A stretch of DNA of 64,000 nucleotides, from positions 62,001-126,000 of the forward strand of contig NZ_DASUCC010000034.1 in the NCBI RefSeq assembly GCF_035762905.1, in the 5' to 3' direction. Made by a program: the position numbers and the translations under genes. This document shows positions 1 to 8,601 of this stretch, piece after piece (the stretch's first letter is position 1; every line of letters starts with the position of its first letter). A model generated the notes under the pieces. The model was not told the origin of the DNA, made no database searches, and worked only from the letters and a program-made list of their open reading frames with translations. Source of the DNA: DASYTH01 sp035762905. Its GTDB lineage: Bacteria; Actinomycetota; Actinomycetes; Mycobacteriales; Pseudonocardiaceae.

Positions 1-89
1 GCGGTCACTCACACAGGCACGGTCGATGAATCGGTTCCGCGGGTATGGTTCAGGTTAACGCCCGTTATTCAGTTGCCAGTGGAGGCGCT

Positions 90-1277
90 GTGTCCGGATC
101 CGTCATCCTCGCCGGGGCCCGCACCCCGATCGGCCGCCTGCTCGGCTCCCTCAAGGACTTCTCCGGCGCCCAGCTCGGCGGGATCGCCATCAAGGCGGCG
201 CTGGAGCGGGCCGGGGTGCGGCCGGAACAGGTCCAGTACACGATCATGGGCCAGGTGCTCACCGCGGGCGCCGGGCAGATCCCGGCCCGACAGGCCGCGG
301 TGGCCGCCGGCATCCCGATGGACGTGCCCGCGCTGACCGTCAACAAGGTCTGCCTGTCCGGTTTGGACGCCATCGCCCTTGCCGACCAACTCATCCGGGC
401 CGGCGAGTTCGACCTCGTGGTGGCCGGCGGCCAGGAGTCGATGACCGCGGCGCCGCACCTGCTGCCCAAGTCCCGGTCCGGCTTCAAGTACGGCGATGTG
501 TCGATGGTCGACCACATGGCCTACGACGGGCTGTTCTGCGCGTTCGACCAGGTGGCCATGGGCGCCTCGACGGAGAAGTACAACGCGCGCTACGGCCTGA
601 CCCGGGCCGAGCAGGACGAGTTCGCCGCCGCGTCGCACCAGCGGGCCGCGGCCGCGATCAAGGAGGGCCGGTTCGCCGACGAGATCGCGCCGGTGAGCAT
701 CCCCCAGCGCAAGGGTGACCCGATCGTGTTCGACACCGACGAGGGCGTGCGCGCGGACACCACGGCCGAGGGGCTGGCCAAGCTGCGCGCGGCGTTCGCC
801 GCGGACGGCACGATCACCGCAGGCTCGGCGTCGCAGATCTCCGACGGCGCCGCCGCCGTGGTGGTCGCCAGCCGGGCCAAGGCCGAGGAACTGGGCCTGT
901 CCTGGATCGCCGAGATCGGCGCGCACGGCGTGGTGGCCGGGCCGGACGCCAGCCTGCACGAGCAGCCGTCCAACGCGATCCGCGCGGCGCTCACCCGGGC
1001 CGGGCTCACCCCGGCCGACCTGGACCTGGTCGAGATCAACGAGGCGTTCGCCGCGGTCGGCGTGGTGTCCACCCGGCAGCTCGGCCTCGACCCGTCGATC
1101 GTCAACGCCGACGGCGGGGCGATCGCGCTCGGCCACCCGATCGGCGCCTCCGGCGCCCGGCTGGTCCTGCACCTGGCCTACGAACTGCGCCGGCGCGGTG
1201 GCGGCCTCGGCGCGGCGGGCCTGTGCGGCGGCGGCGGCCAGGGCGACGCCCTGCTCCTCCGCGTGCCGAAGGCCTGA
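90..1277 (+). CDS. acetyl-CoA C-acetyltransferase (thiolase)
   Basis: Biosynthetic-type thiolase that condenses two acetyl-CoA to acetoacetyl-CoA, or runs in reverse in fatty acid and ketone catabolism; cytosolic. Seen: N-terminal RTPIGRLLG, nucleophilic Cys in NKVCLSGLDA, His in GHPIGASG and the second catalytic Cys in the C-terminal CGGGGQGDA, so all active-site residues are present. I chose the GTG at 90 because GGAGG lies at 81-85 and the product (395 aa) then has normal thiolase length; an in-frame ATG at 45 would add 15 residues without a convincing ribosome site. MeaB follows 13 bases downstream, which suggests co-transcription and a link to acyl-CoA metabolism. Confidence 0.93.
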   Translation: MSGSVILAGARTPIGRLLGSLKDFSGAQLGGIAIKAALERAGVRPEQVQYTIMGQVLTAGAGQIPARQAAVAAGIPMDVPALTVNKVCLSGLDAIALADQLIRAGEFDLVVAGGQESMTAAPHLLPKSRSGFKYGDVSMVDHMAYDGLFCAFDQVAMGASTEKYNARYGLTRAEQDEFAAASHQRAAAAIKEGRFADEIAPVSIPQRKGDPIVFDTDEGVRADTTAEGLAKLRAAFAADGTITAGSASQISDGAAAVVVASRAKAEELGLSWIAEIGAHGVVAGPDASLHEQPSNAIRAALTRAGLTPADLDLVEINEAFAAVGVVSTRQLGLDPSIVNADGGAIALGHPIGASGARLVLHLAYELRRRGGGLGAAGLCGGGGQGDALLLRVPKA

Positions 1278-1290
1278 TACAACGGCGGCC

Positions 1291-2232
1291 ATGCCGATCG
1301 ACGTCACCGCGCTGGTCGAGCAGGCGCGGGCCGGTCAGCCGCTCGCGGTGGCCCGGCTGATCTCCCTGGTCGAGGAGGCCAGCCCGCACCTGCGCTCGAT
1401 CGTGACCGCGCTCGCCCCGCTGACCGGCCGCGCCCGCGTCCTCGGTCTCACCGGCCCGCCCGGCGTCGGCAAGTCCACCGCCACCTCGGCCCTGATCACC
1501 GCCTTGCGGGCCCGCGGCCAGCGCATCGGCGTGCTCGCCATCGACCCCTCGTCGCCCTTCTCCGGCGGCGCCCTGCTCGGCGACCGCATCCGCATGCACG
1601 ACCACGCCACCGATCCCGACGTCTTCATCCGCTCGATGGCCACCCGCGGCCAACTCGGCGGCCTCGCCCTCGCCACCCCCCAGGCGGTGCGCGTCCTCGA
1701 CGCCGCGGGCTACGACGTGATCCTGATCGAAACCGTCGGTGTCGGACAGTCCGAAGTGGACATCGTGTCCCTCGCGGACACCACCCTGGTCCTGCTCGCT
1801 CCCGGGCTTGGCGACGGCATCCAAGCCGCCAAGGCCGGCATCCTCGAAATCGCCGACATCTTCGTGGTCAACAAGTCCGACCGCCCCGGCGCCGACCAGA
1901 CCGCCCGCGACCTCACCCACATGATCTCCTTGGGCCGCAAGGAAATCACCGGCCCCCGCTGGCGTCCCCCGGTCATCTCCACGATCGCCGCCACGCACAC
2001 CGGCATCGACGACCTGGTATCCGCCATCGACACCCACCACGCCTGGCTCACCACCCACGCCGAACTCGACGCCCGGCGCACCCACCGGGCCGCCGCCGAG
2101 ATCGAAGCCCTCGCCCTCGCCACCCTCCGCTCCCGGCTCACCGAAACCAACACCCTGCCCAACCTGGCCGAACAGGTGGCCGCAGGCGACCTCGACCCCT
2201 ACACCGCCGCCGACCACCTCATCAATCCCTGA
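1291..2232 (+). CDS. meaB: MeaB/ArgK-type G-protein chaperone of methylmalonyl-CoA mutase
   Basis: 313-residue P-loop GTPase of the MeaB/ArgK (G3E) family. Known members gate cobalamin transfer to, and protect, methylmalonyl-CoA mutase. Seen: Walker A GPPGVGKST near residue 53, DPSSPFSGGALLGDR switch region, ETVGVGQSE, and the guanine-specificity motif NKSD. Starts 13 bases after the thiolase stop, so probably the same transcript. No mutase subunit is present in this window, so the partner must be encoded elsewhere. The family call is firm; the specific partner is inferred. Confidence 0.93.
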   Translation: MPIDVTALVEQARAGQPLAVARLISLVEEASPHLRSIVTALAPLTGRARVLGLTGPPGVGKSTATSALITALRARGQRIGVLAIDPSSPFSGGALLGDRIRMHDHATDPDVFIRSMATRGQLGGLALATPQAVRVLDAAGYDVILIETVGVGQSEVDIVSLADTTLVLLAPGLGDGIQAAKAGILEIADIFVVNKSDRPGADQTARDLTHMISLGRKEITGPRWRPPVISTIAATHTGIDDLVSAIDTHHAWLTTHAELDARRTHRAAAEIEALALATLRSRLTETNTLPNLAEQVAAGDLDPYTAADHLINP

Positions 2233-2284
2233 CGGGAGCCCGACGAGTTGGCGGTTACGGGTCCACCGGGTCGGCGAAGTCCAG

Positions 2285-2290
2285 TAGGTT
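2285..2290 (+). promoter_or_regulatory. -10-like box for a leaderless start
   Basis: TAGGTT followed by six bases and then the GTG at 2297, with no Shine-Dalgarno sequence. This fits the actinobacterial leaderless pattern NANNNT-N6/7-start, in which transcription begins at the start codon. Inferred from spacing only. Confidence 0.45.
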
Positions 2291-2296
2291 CCCGGA

Positions 2297-2842
2297 GTGA
2301 CCACCGCACCACCGGAACCCGTTGTCATCGACCTGGTTGCCCGGTTCGGGCGCCTGATCCTGATCACCGGCGCGCTCCTGGTGCTGATCGGCCTCGGTTC
2401 CGTTGCCGCGATCTTCCTTCCCGGGCTCGACGCCGTCGCGCAGATCACCCTGGTCGGGGCCGGGCTGGTGATCGGCGGACTCGGGGTCGCCCTGCTCACC
2501 ATGCTGCGGAACCGGCCGAGGGCGGCCATCCTCGTGGATCCCGTCGGCCTCACCCTTGATCGCCCGGAAGGCGCCGCCATCCTCAACTGGGACGACCTGG
2601 CATCGTTCGAGATCCTCCGCCAGCGCGGCAGCACGGACTTCTACCACGTGAAGTTCCGCCCCAGCACGGAGGTTTTCGCCGCCGCCCATCCCGAACTCGC
2701 CGACCTCCGCGAGGCCGACGCCTACCGCTACAACATCGGCCCCTACCGCGCATCCGCCCGCCGACTCGAAGCCGCCGTCATCCGGTTCCGCCCCGAACTG
2801 CGACTCGGCATCCGCACCCTTGGCTGGTCGGAACGGCCCTAA
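2297..2842 (+). CDS. hypothetical membrane protein
   Basis: 181 residues, family not recognised. Seen: two hydrophobic segments near residues 14-38 and 46-70 (AAIFLPGL between them), then a soluble C-terminal half with repeated charged stretches (RNRPRAAI, NWDDLASFEILRQRG) resembling a PH-like or bacterial membrane-anchored domain. Likely an inner-membrane protein with a cytosolic tail. GTG start with a -10-like box six bases upstream and no ribosome site. Its stop overlaps the convergent VapC-like gene by four bases. Confidence 0.7.
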   Translation: MTTAPPEPVVIDLVARFGRLILITGALLVLIGLGSVAAIFLPGLDAVAQITLVGAGLVIGGLGVALLTMLRNRPRAAILVDPVGLTLDRPEGAAILNWDDLASFEILRQRGSTDFYHVKFRPSTEVFAAAHPELADLREADAYRYNIGPYRASARRLEAAVIRFRPELRLGIRTLGWSERP

Positions 2843-3243
2843 GCCCCCAGCACCTGTACCCGGTTGTCCACGTCAGCCCAGCGTTTGTCCGCGGTCAACA
2901 CGGACTCGGCGTCGTCCACGATTGCCGTTGCGATCACCAGAGCATCCGGCAACCGCAACGATCGGTGTCGAGCGCGCAGCCGCGCGGCCGCCACGGCGAC
3001 GTCACTGTCGATCACGCGAACATCCCCGAACAGCCGGCGGAGTTCATGGCGCCGCGCCGATGCGGCCGCGTCGCTGTGCCGGGTAGCGCCAACCAGAACC
3101 TCGGAAAGCACGCTGGCGGGCAACGAGAAGTCCAGACCTGCCTCGATGCCGGATCGGAGAACATCGAGGGTGGCGGTGTGATGGGGATCGTTCGAGTCGA
3201 AGAGCGCGATCACCAGGCTCGAGTCGAGGACTACCGTTCCCAC
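2839..3243 (-). CDS. vapC: PIN-domain toxin, VapC family
   Basis: 134-residue PIN-domain ribonuclease, the toxin half of a type II toxin-antitoxin pair; VapC enzymes cleave tRNA or rRNA using Mg2+ held by acidic residues. Seen: VLDSSLVIALFD at the N-terminus (first Asp), a central Glu in VLSEVLVG, and LPDALVIATA plus LTADKRW providing the later acidic residues. Overlaps the upstream AbrB-like antitoxin by 13 bases, so the pair is translationally coupled, antitoxin first. Likely autoregulated by the complex, as is usual for the family. Confidence 0.88.
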   Translation of the reverse strand: MGTVVLDSSLVIALFDSNDPHHTATLDVLRSGIEAGLDFSLPASVLSEVLVGATRHSDAAASARRHELRRLFGDVRVIDSDVAVAAARLRARHRSLRLPDALVIATAIVDDAESVLTADKRWADVDNRVQVLGA

Positions 3244-3506
3244 TCATTCCTCAGCTCTTCGAGGTTGGTCAGCTCTGCAAGTCCGGGCATGGACCCGGCG
3301 ATCTCCTCGAGCAGGTCGAGTCGGGGGTCGCGGTAGCGGACCAGGCGGAGGACGCCGTCGCCTTCGACTTCGACCTGAAGGATGTCACCGGACTTCACGT
3401 GGGCGGCGGCAAGGGCGGCGACCGGGAGGGTCACCTGGTTCTTGCTGCTGACCTTGGTCCGGCGCGGCGGCGGGTCGTCTCCGTCGTGCTTTACTGCTGC
3501 GGGCAT
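3231..3506 (-). CDS. vapB: AbrB/MazE-fold antitoxin partner of VapC
   Basis: 91 residues. Seen: swapped-hairpin AbrB signature KVSSKNQVTLPVAAL followed by VKSGDILQVEVEGDGVLRLV, then an acidic and leucine-rich tail (LEEIAGSMPGL, LEELRNEWE) that would bind the toxin groove. Known families of this type bind DNA at their own promoter. ATG start with TAACCT six bases upstream and no ribosome site suggests a leaderless message. It precedes and overlaps vapC. Confidence 0.85.
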   Translation of the reverse strand: MPAAVKHDGDDPPPRRTKVSSKNQVTLPVAALAAAHVKSGDILQVEVEGDGVLRLVRYRDPRLDLLEEIAGSMPGLAELTNLEELRNEWER

Positions 3507-3512
3507 GAGTAA

Positions 3513-3518
3513 AGGTTA
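3513..3518 (-). promoter_or_regulatory. -10-like box of the vapBC operon
   Basis: On the reverse strand TAACCT is followed by six bases and the antitoxin ATG at 3506. Leaderless architecture inferred from spacing. Confidence 0.4.
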
Positions 3519-3538
3519 GGGCAGGCCGGGTCGGGGGG

Positions 3539-3573
3539 CCAGTCCGGTGGCCGCGGCGCGGCCACCGGACTGG
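3539..3573 (-). terminator. hairpin terminator after the sugar ABC operon
   Basis: Perfect 15-base arms CCAGTCCGGTGGCCG and its complement, separated by five bases. It lies 15 bases beyond the stop of the binding-protein gene and before vapB. No U-tract follows, as is common for hairpin terminators in high-G+C actinobacteria. Confidence 0.7.
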
Positions 3574-3587
3574 GCGAGTGGAGTGGG

Positions 3588-4565
3588 TCAGCAGTTGGTC
3601 TTGTAGAAGTACTTCTCGTTGGCGGTCATGTTCTCTTTGGTGATGGCGACGAGGGGGGCCTCGATGTTGCGCTGGACGGACTTTCCCTCGATCTGGGCGA
3701 CGGCCTGCTTGACGCCTTCGCGGCCGATGGTGGCGGGGTCCTGGGCGATGAGGCCCTGGAACTCGCCGGCCTTGAGGCCTTCGACCTCGGTGGGGCTGGC
3801 GTCGAAGCCGACCAGGTTGACCGCGCCGATCTTGTTGGCGTTGCGCAGGCCGGTGGCGGCGCCTTCGCCGGTGTTGAGGTTGGTGGCGAAGATGCCGATC
3901 AGGTCGGGTTTGGCGGCCAGCGCCGCGGTGACCTTGGAGGCGGCCTGGTCGGGTTCGTTCTGGGTGAACTCGACGCCGCCGGACTTGAGGCTGGGGAACT
4001 TCTTCAGCTCGTCCTCGAAGCCCTTGGCCCTGGCGTTGGTGGTGGACGTGCCGGCGATGGTGTCGAGGATCAGCACGGTTCCGGACTTGCCCGCGGTCAG
4101 CTGCGCGATGGTCTGGGCGGCGAGGCGGCCGCCCTGCTCGTTGTTCGAGGTCACCGTGGAGACGGCGACGGAGGTGTCCTGCAGGGCGGTGTCCACCTCA
4201 ACGACGACCACGCCCTGCGCCTTGACCTGTTTGATCGGCTCGGTCATGGCCACGTCGTCGGTCGGCGCGATGAGCAGGCCGGCCGGCTTGTTGGCGGCGA
4301 GCGCGGTGACGATCGGCTCCTGCAGGGTGGCGTCGAACTTGGCCGGCGCGTTGGTCTGCAGGGTGTAGCCGGCGTTGCGCGCCTCCTCCTCGGCACCGCA
4401 CTGCATGGAGATGTAGAACGGCTCGTTCTGCACGCCGGGAACGAGGACGAGCTGCTTGTTGCCGCCGTCGCCACTCGGGTTCTCGCCGGCCACCTGCCCG
4501 CCGCCACACCCGGCGAGCACCACCACCGCGCCGATGGCGGTCCCTACGATTCGTGCGGTCCTCAT
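3588..4565 (-). CDS. sugar ABC transporter substrate-binding lipoprotein
   Basis: 325-residue type-1 periplasmic binding protein of the ribose/fructose (CUT2) group. Seen: signal peptide with lipobox VLAGC near residue 19, then LVLVPGVQNEPFYISMQCGAEEEA at the start of the binding fold, which is typical of RbsB/FrcB-like proteins. Start placed at ATG 4565 because CCTCC (GGAGG on this strand) sits eight bases upstream; a GTG three codons earlier is less well placed. Last gene of a LacI-ManA-ATPase-permease-binding protein operon. The ligand cannot be read from sequence; a hexose such as mannose or fructose is inferred from ManA. Confidence 0.9.
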   Translation of the reverse strand: MRTARIVGTAIGAVVVLAGCGGGQVAGENPSGDGGNKQLVLVPGVQNEPFYISMQCGAEEEARNAGYTLQTNAPAKFDATLQEPIVTALAANKPAGLLIAPTDDVAMTEPIKQVKAQGVVVVEVDTALQDTSVAVSTVTSNNEQGGRLAAQTIAQLTAGKSGTVLILDTIAGTSTTNARAKGFEDELKKFPSLKSGGVEFTQNEPDQAASKVTAALAAKPDLIGIFATNLNTGEGAATGLRNANKIGAVNLVGFDASPTEVEGLKAGEFQGLIAQDPATIGREGVKQAVAQIEGKSVQRNIEAPLVAITKENMTANEKYFYKTNC

Positions 4566-4580
4566 TGTCCACACCTCCGT

Positions 4581-5624
4581 TTACCGTTGTCTTGCCCGCC
4601 GCCTTCGCTGGTCGAACCACACCGCGGCAACCAGCACCGCGCCGACCGCGATCATCTGCCAGTAGTCCTGCACGTCGACGATGTTGAAACCCTTCTTGAG
4701 CACGGCCGGGATGAACACCCCGATCACGGTGCCGAGCATCGTGCCGATCCCGCCGAACAGGCTGGTGCCGCCCATCACCACGGCCGCGATGGCGTTGAGG
4801 TTGTCCGTGGTGTGCGCGGCGATCCCGGTGGTGCTGTAGTACGCGAGCGACATGAAACCCGCCGCGCCGGCAAGGAAACCGGTCAGCAGGTACACCCGCA
4901 CCAGATGCCCGGTCACCCCGATGCCCGCCCGCCGGGCGGCCTCCGCGCTGGAGCCGACCGCGAACGTGTACCGGCCGAACCGGGTGGTGTGCAGCAGCCA
5001 GGCGGCGACCAGCGTGATCAGCGCGGCGACGATCACCAGGTTCGGGATGCCGCCGAACGAGGTTCCCGAGCCCAGCCACCGTTTCAGCGCGGTCGGCACG
5101 CTCCGGATGTCCGAGCCGTCGTTGATCAGACTGGCGGCGCCGAGTGCCGCGCCGAGCGAGCCGAGCGTCACGATCAGCGACGGGATGCGCGCCCTGGCGA
5201 TCAGCAAACCGTTGACCAGACCCCAGAACGCGCCGGAGGCGAGCGCAACCAGTAACCCGACGATGATCACGCCCCAGCCGGCGTTGATCGCGCTGCCGTT
5301 GGGGGACAAGGCGTTCATCGTCTTCGCCGACACCATGCCGGAGAAGATCAGCACCGAGCCGACGGACAGGTCGATGCCGCCGGTGATGATCACGAAGGTC
5401 ATCCCGACGGACAGCACCAGCAGCACCGCGGTCTCGATGGCCAGCCGCTGGAAGTTGAACACGGTGGGGAAGGCGTCCGGCCGCAGCACGCTGAACACCG
5501 CGATCAACGCCAGCAGCACCAGCGCGATCCAGAACGTGTTCGCGGCAAGGATCCGCGCCCCCAGCCGGCGTTGCGGCACCGCGGGCGCCTCCGGCGTCTC
5601 CGGCGGCGAAACCTTGGTGGTCAT
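4581..5624 (-). CDS. sugar ABC transporter permease, RbsC/FrcC type
   Basis: 347-residue integral membrane permease of the branched-chain/ribose (BPD_transp_2) family. Seen: about nine hydrophobic segments and the family hallmarks VGMTFVIITGGIDLSVGS near residue 80 and the loop with AARRAGI that contacts the ATPase. Known role: forms the homodimeric channel that delivers sugar from the binding lipoprotein. Starts at ATG 5624. It is separated from the upstream ATPase gene by 172 bases that hold a dispersed repeat, unusual for an otherwise tightly overlapping operon. Confidence 0.92.
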   Translation of the reverse strand: MTTKVSPPETPEAPAVPQRRLGARILAANTFWIALVLLALIAVFSVLRPDAFPTVFNFQRLAIETAVLLVLSVGMTFVIITGGIDLSVGSVLIFSGMVSAKTMNALSPNGSAINAGWGVIIVGLLVALASGAFWGLVNGLLIARARIPSLIVTLGSLGAALGAASLINDGSDIRSVPTALKRWLGSGTSFGGIPNLVIVAALITLVAAWLLHTTRFGRYTFAVGSSAEAARRAGIGVTGHLVRVYLLTGFLAGAAGFMSLAYYSTTGIAAHTTDNLNAIAAVVMGGTSLFGGIGTMLGTVIGVFIPAVLKKGFNIVDVQDYWQMIAVGAVLVAAVWFDQRRRRARQR

Positions 5625-5632
5625 GCCCGGTC

Positions 5633-5740
5633 CGCCTCTCCGGAATTAACTCCTGTGGTCACGTCGGGTCGGGACCATCGAGTTCGGCGTGTTCCGGTGG
5701 CTGGGTTGCGTTCCGTTCCCCTTAGGTGCGGTTGGCGGCC
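5633..5740. repeat. dispersed intergenic repeat, copy A
   Basis: This non-coding stretch between the ATPase and permease genes shares ordered blocks with 53951-54080: CGCCTCTCCGGAATT (5633-5647), GGCTGGGTTGCGT (5699-5711), and CCCCTTAGGTGCG beginning at 5718, with almost the same spacing in both places. Probably a diverged interspersed element. No open reading frame or transposase is associated. Confidence 0.5.
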
Positions 5741-5796
5741 ACGCGGCTCGAACAGGCTCCGCACGCAGCGGCGACGTGAGATCGACCCAAGGGGTG

Positions 5797-6567
5797 TCAT
5801 GCCGCGTCCTCCTGGGTCAGGGCGCCGGTCATGGCACCGACCAGGTCCTCCAGGGTGGCGTCCGCGGCGGTGAACCGGGCCACCCGCCGGCCGAGGCGCA
5901 GTACCTCCACCCGGTCCGACACGGCGAGCACTTCGGGCATGTTGTGGCTGATCAGCACGACCGCGATGCCCTCGTCGCGCACCCGGCGGATCACGTCGAG
6001 CACCCGTTCCCGCTGCACCACGCCCAAGGCCGCGGTCGGCTCGTCCATGAACACCACCTTGCTCGCCCACACCACCGACCTGGCCACCGCGACGCTCTGC
6101 CGCTGCCCGCCGGACAGTGACCCGATCGGCACGTCCATGTCCTGCAACTGGATGCCGAGCCGGTCGAACTCGGACCGGGCCCGGCGGCGCATCTCGGCCT
6201 TGTCGAGCATGCCGAGCATGCCGAGCAGCCCCGGCCGGTACAGCTCCCGGCCCAGGAACAGGTTCGCGGCCGGATCCAGGTCGGGGGCCACCGCAAGGTC
6301 CTGGTACACGGTCTCGATGCCGGCCCGCCGCGCGGCGGTGGGCGAGCTGAACCACACCGGCGCGCCGTCGAACCGGATCGTGCCGGCCGAGGCCTGCTCG
6401 GCGCCGACCATGCACTTGACCAAAGTGGACTTTCCGGCGCCGTTGTCGCCGATCAGGGCCACCACCTCGCCGGCCCGCACGTCGAACGACGCACCGCGCA
6501 GCGCCTCGACCGACCCGTAGTGCTTGACGATGCCCACCGCTTCGAGCACCGGCTCGTCCGAGGTCAT
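5797..6567 (-). CDS. sugar ABC transporter ATPase, single-domain FrcA-like
   Basis: 256-residue ATPase with one nucleotide-binding domain. Seen: Walker A GDNGAGKST, signature SLSGGQRQSVAVARS, Walker B VVFMDEPTAAL and the switch His in VLISHNM. Most ribose/xylose-type importers use a fused double ATPase of about 500 residues; the half-size form resembles rhizobial FrcA, which energises fructose, mannose and ribose uptake. ATG overlaps the manA stop as ATGA (6564-6567), so translation is coupled to the isomerase. Confidence 0.92.
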   Translation of the reverse strand: MTSDEPVLEAVGIVKHYGSVEALRGASFDVRAGEVVALIGDNGAGKSTLVKCMVGAEQASAGTIRFDGAPVWFSSPTAARRAGIETVYQDLAVAPDLDPAANLFLGRELYRPGLLGMLGMLDKAEMRRRARSEFDRLGIQLQDMDVPIGSLSGGQRQSVAVARSVVWASKVVFMDEPTAALGVVQRERVLDVIRRVRDEGIAVVLISHNMPEVLAVSDRVEVLRLGRRVARFTAADATLEDLVGAMTGALTQEDAA

Positions 6568-7562
6568 CGCGGACCACCGGGCGGCAGGCAGCGGATCGCC
6601 ACCAGGTCACCGACGATCGCCGTGCTGCCGGCGGCGTGCGGCACGACCACGGTGTCGCCCTTGCGCAACGCCATTCGCTCACCGTCCTCAGTGGTCAGCT
6701 CGGCCGCGCCGGACAGCACGACCAGCACGGCGAACCCGGGTTCGCAGCGCACGCCGGACCGCGCGTCGATCCGCTGGGCCCGGAAGAACGGGTCAACGGC
6801 CGGGCCGAACAGCTCCACCACCGGCCCGTCCCCGGCCGGATGCCGGATCAGCCCGGCCACCCGCTCCGCCGCCCAGCCGGACCGGTCCACGCAGCCGAGC
6901 GCGGTCTCGTAGCCCACGCCGAGATGCCCGCCGTCGGCGCTGTCCAGGAACCCGGTCCACTCCAGCATCACCGACAGGTCGGTGGGCTGCTGCAACTCGA
7001 CGATGAACACCCCGGCGCCGATCGCGTGCGGCAGCCCGGCCGGCACGAACACCGTGTCACCGGCCCGAACCGGCAGCGCGTTCAGCGCGTCGAGCATGCC
7101 CGGCGTGTCCTGCCGGCGCACCCACTCGGCGACCGCGTCGGCCGAGGCGTCCTCGCGGAATCCGATGTGGACGGTCGGGTCCGGTGTGGTGGTGCCGACC
7201 ACGATCCACGCCTCGGTCTTGCCGTACCGGGAGCCGAGATGCGCCTTGGCCCACTCGTCGGACGGATGGCAGTGCACCGGCAGCCGCTGCCCGGCGTCGA
7301 GCAGCTTCACCAGCAGTGCCGGTTCGTCGCCGCGGTCCGGACCGAGCCAGCTCACCGGGTCGGCGCGCACCGCGTCGCGCAGCCAGCGGCCGTCCGGCAG
7401 CGCGGAGAGCCCGGCCAGCGGCTCACCGAACAGCGTGGTGCACGAGGCCACCCAGTCCTCCGGGCCGTACTCGGCCGGCGCACCACCGCGCAGCGTCGCG
7501 ATCTCCGCGCCGCCCCGGTAGAACCGCGGCGGCTGGTTGGCCGCAAGTCGCACCGGCATCAT
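6564..7562 (-). CDS. manA: mannose-6-phosphate isomerase, class I
   Basis: 332-residue zinc-dependent cupin that interconverts mannose 6-phosphate and fructose 6-phosphate. Seen: AEYGPEDWVAS, metal-site cluster PVHCHPSDEWAK and YGKTEAW, all typical of class I enzymes. Overlaps both neighbours by four bases (ATGA at 7559-7562 with the repressor, and at 6564-6567 with the ATPase). The placement suggests that the imported sugar, once phosphorylated, enters glycolysis through mannose 6-phosphate; the kinase is not in this window. Confidence 0.92.
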   Translation of the reverse strand: MMPVRLAANQPPRFYRGGAEIATLRGGAPAEYGPEDWVASCTTLFGEPLAGLSALPDGRWLRDAVRADPVSWLGPDRGDEPALLVKLLDAGQRLPVHCHPSDEWAKAHLGSRYGKTEAWIVVGTTTPDPTVHIGFREDASADAVAEWVRRQDTPGMLDALNALPVRAGDTVFVPAGLPHAIGAGVFIVELQQPTDLSVMLEWTGFLDSADGGHLGVGYETALGCVDRSGWAAERVAGLIRHPAGDGPVVELFGPAVDPFFRAQRIDARSGVRCEPGFAVLVVLSGAAELTTEDGERMALRKGDTVVVPHAAGSTAIVGDLVAIRCLPPGGPR

Positions 7563-8575
7563 GACGGCTCCACCTCACCCGATCCGCGCGGCACCAGGTG
7601 CACCGGCAGCATCAGCCGGCGGGGCGGCGAGGTGTCGCCGTTCAGCCGGGCGAACAACAACTCGGCGGCGGCCCGGCCGAGCGTCCCCGGCTGCAGGGAC
7701 ACCACGCTGACCGGCGGGTCGAGCAGGTCGGCAAGTTCGAAGTCGTCGAAGCCGACCAGCGCGGGCCGGCCGGTGCCGCCGGCCACGGCCCGCAGCACGT
7801 GCACCGTGATCCGGTTGTTCCCGGTCAGCACGGCGGTGGCCGCGGACCGGCCGGCCAGGACACGGTCCAGCGTGGCCCGCACGCTCGGCCCGGTGTGCGG
7901 GCCCATCGCGACCAGTTCGGCGTCGTACGGGATGCCGGCCTTGGCGCAGCCCTCCCGGAACCCGCGCAGCCGTTCGGCGGCGGTGAAGATGTCCGGTGCG
8001 TCGCCGAGGAACGCGATCCGGCGGTGGCCGTGCGCGGCCAGGTGCGCCACGGCCGCCGCGGCACCTTCGATGTTGTCCACCAGCACGGTGTCGGCCAGCA
8101 CGTCGCCGGGCGGCCGGTCGACGAACACCACCGGCATCCCGGAGGTGATCTCCGGCATCAGGTAGCCGTGCCGCAGCCCGGCCGGCACCACGATCAGCCC
8201 GTCCACCCGGCGGGCGCAGAACTCCAGCGCCAGCTCCCGTTCCCGGTCCGGGTCCTCGTCCGAGGACCCGGTGAGCACCTGCCGGCCGAAGCCGCGGGCC
8301 ACCTCCTCGACCGCGCGGGTGAGCCCCGAGTAGAACGGGTTGCCCACATCCTCGAGCACCAGGCCGATTGTTCCGGTGGACGAGCCCCGGCGCAGGTTCA
8401 GCGCTCCAAGGTTGCGCCGGAACCCCAGCCGGTCGATCGCGGCCAGCACCCGCTTCGCGGTGTCGGCGTGCACCCCCGGCTCGGCGTTGACCACCCGGGA
8501 CACGGTCTTGATGCTGACCCCGGCCAGCCGGGCGACGTCGCTCATCGTCGCACGCCGGTTGGACAACGTTGTCAT
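7559..8575 (-). CDS. LacI-family transcriptional regulator of the sugar operon
   Basis: 338 residues. Seen: N-terminal helix-turn-helix RRATMSDVARLAGVSIKT with the hinge SRVVNAEPGV, followed by a periplasmic-binding-protein effector domain (GTIGLVLEDVGNPFYSGL). First gene of the operon, coupled to manA. Start ATG 8575 chosen so that the full helix-turn-helix is kept; GTG 8590 is also possible. A perfect palindrome (8562-8573) lies inside codons 1-5, and related sites lie upstream, implying autorepression. Effector unknown; a hexose or its phosphate is likely. Confidence 0.9.
   Translation of the reverse strand: MTTLSNRRATMSDVARLAGVSIKTVSRVVNAEPGVHADTAKRVLAAIDRLGFRRNLGALNLRRGSSTGTIGLVLEDVGNPFYSGLTRAVEEVARGFGRQVLTGSSDEDPDRERELALEFCARRVDGLIVVPAGLRHGYLMPEITSGMPVVFVDRPPGDVLADTVLVDNIEGAAAAVAHLAAHGHRRIAFLGDAPDIFTAAERLRGFREGCAKAGIPYDAELVAMGPHTGPSVRATLDRVLAGRSAATAVLTGNNRITVHVLRAVAGGTGRPALVGFDDFELADLLDPPVSVVSLQPGTLGRAAAELLFARLNGDTSPPRRLMLPVHLVPRGSGEVEPS
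8562..8573. promoter_or_regulatory. LacI-type operator, perfect palindrome
   Basis: GACAACGTTGTC, a perfect 12-base palindrome with the central CG typical of LacI operators. It falls within the first codons of the repressor gene itself. Confidence 0.6.
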
Positions 8576-8601
8576 GATGCCGGCGATCACACACCTTGGT
8601 G

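Noticed and set aside
45..89. ATG at 45 as start of the thiolase
   Set aside because: The GTG at 90 has GGAGG four bases upstream and gives the family's usual N-terminus.
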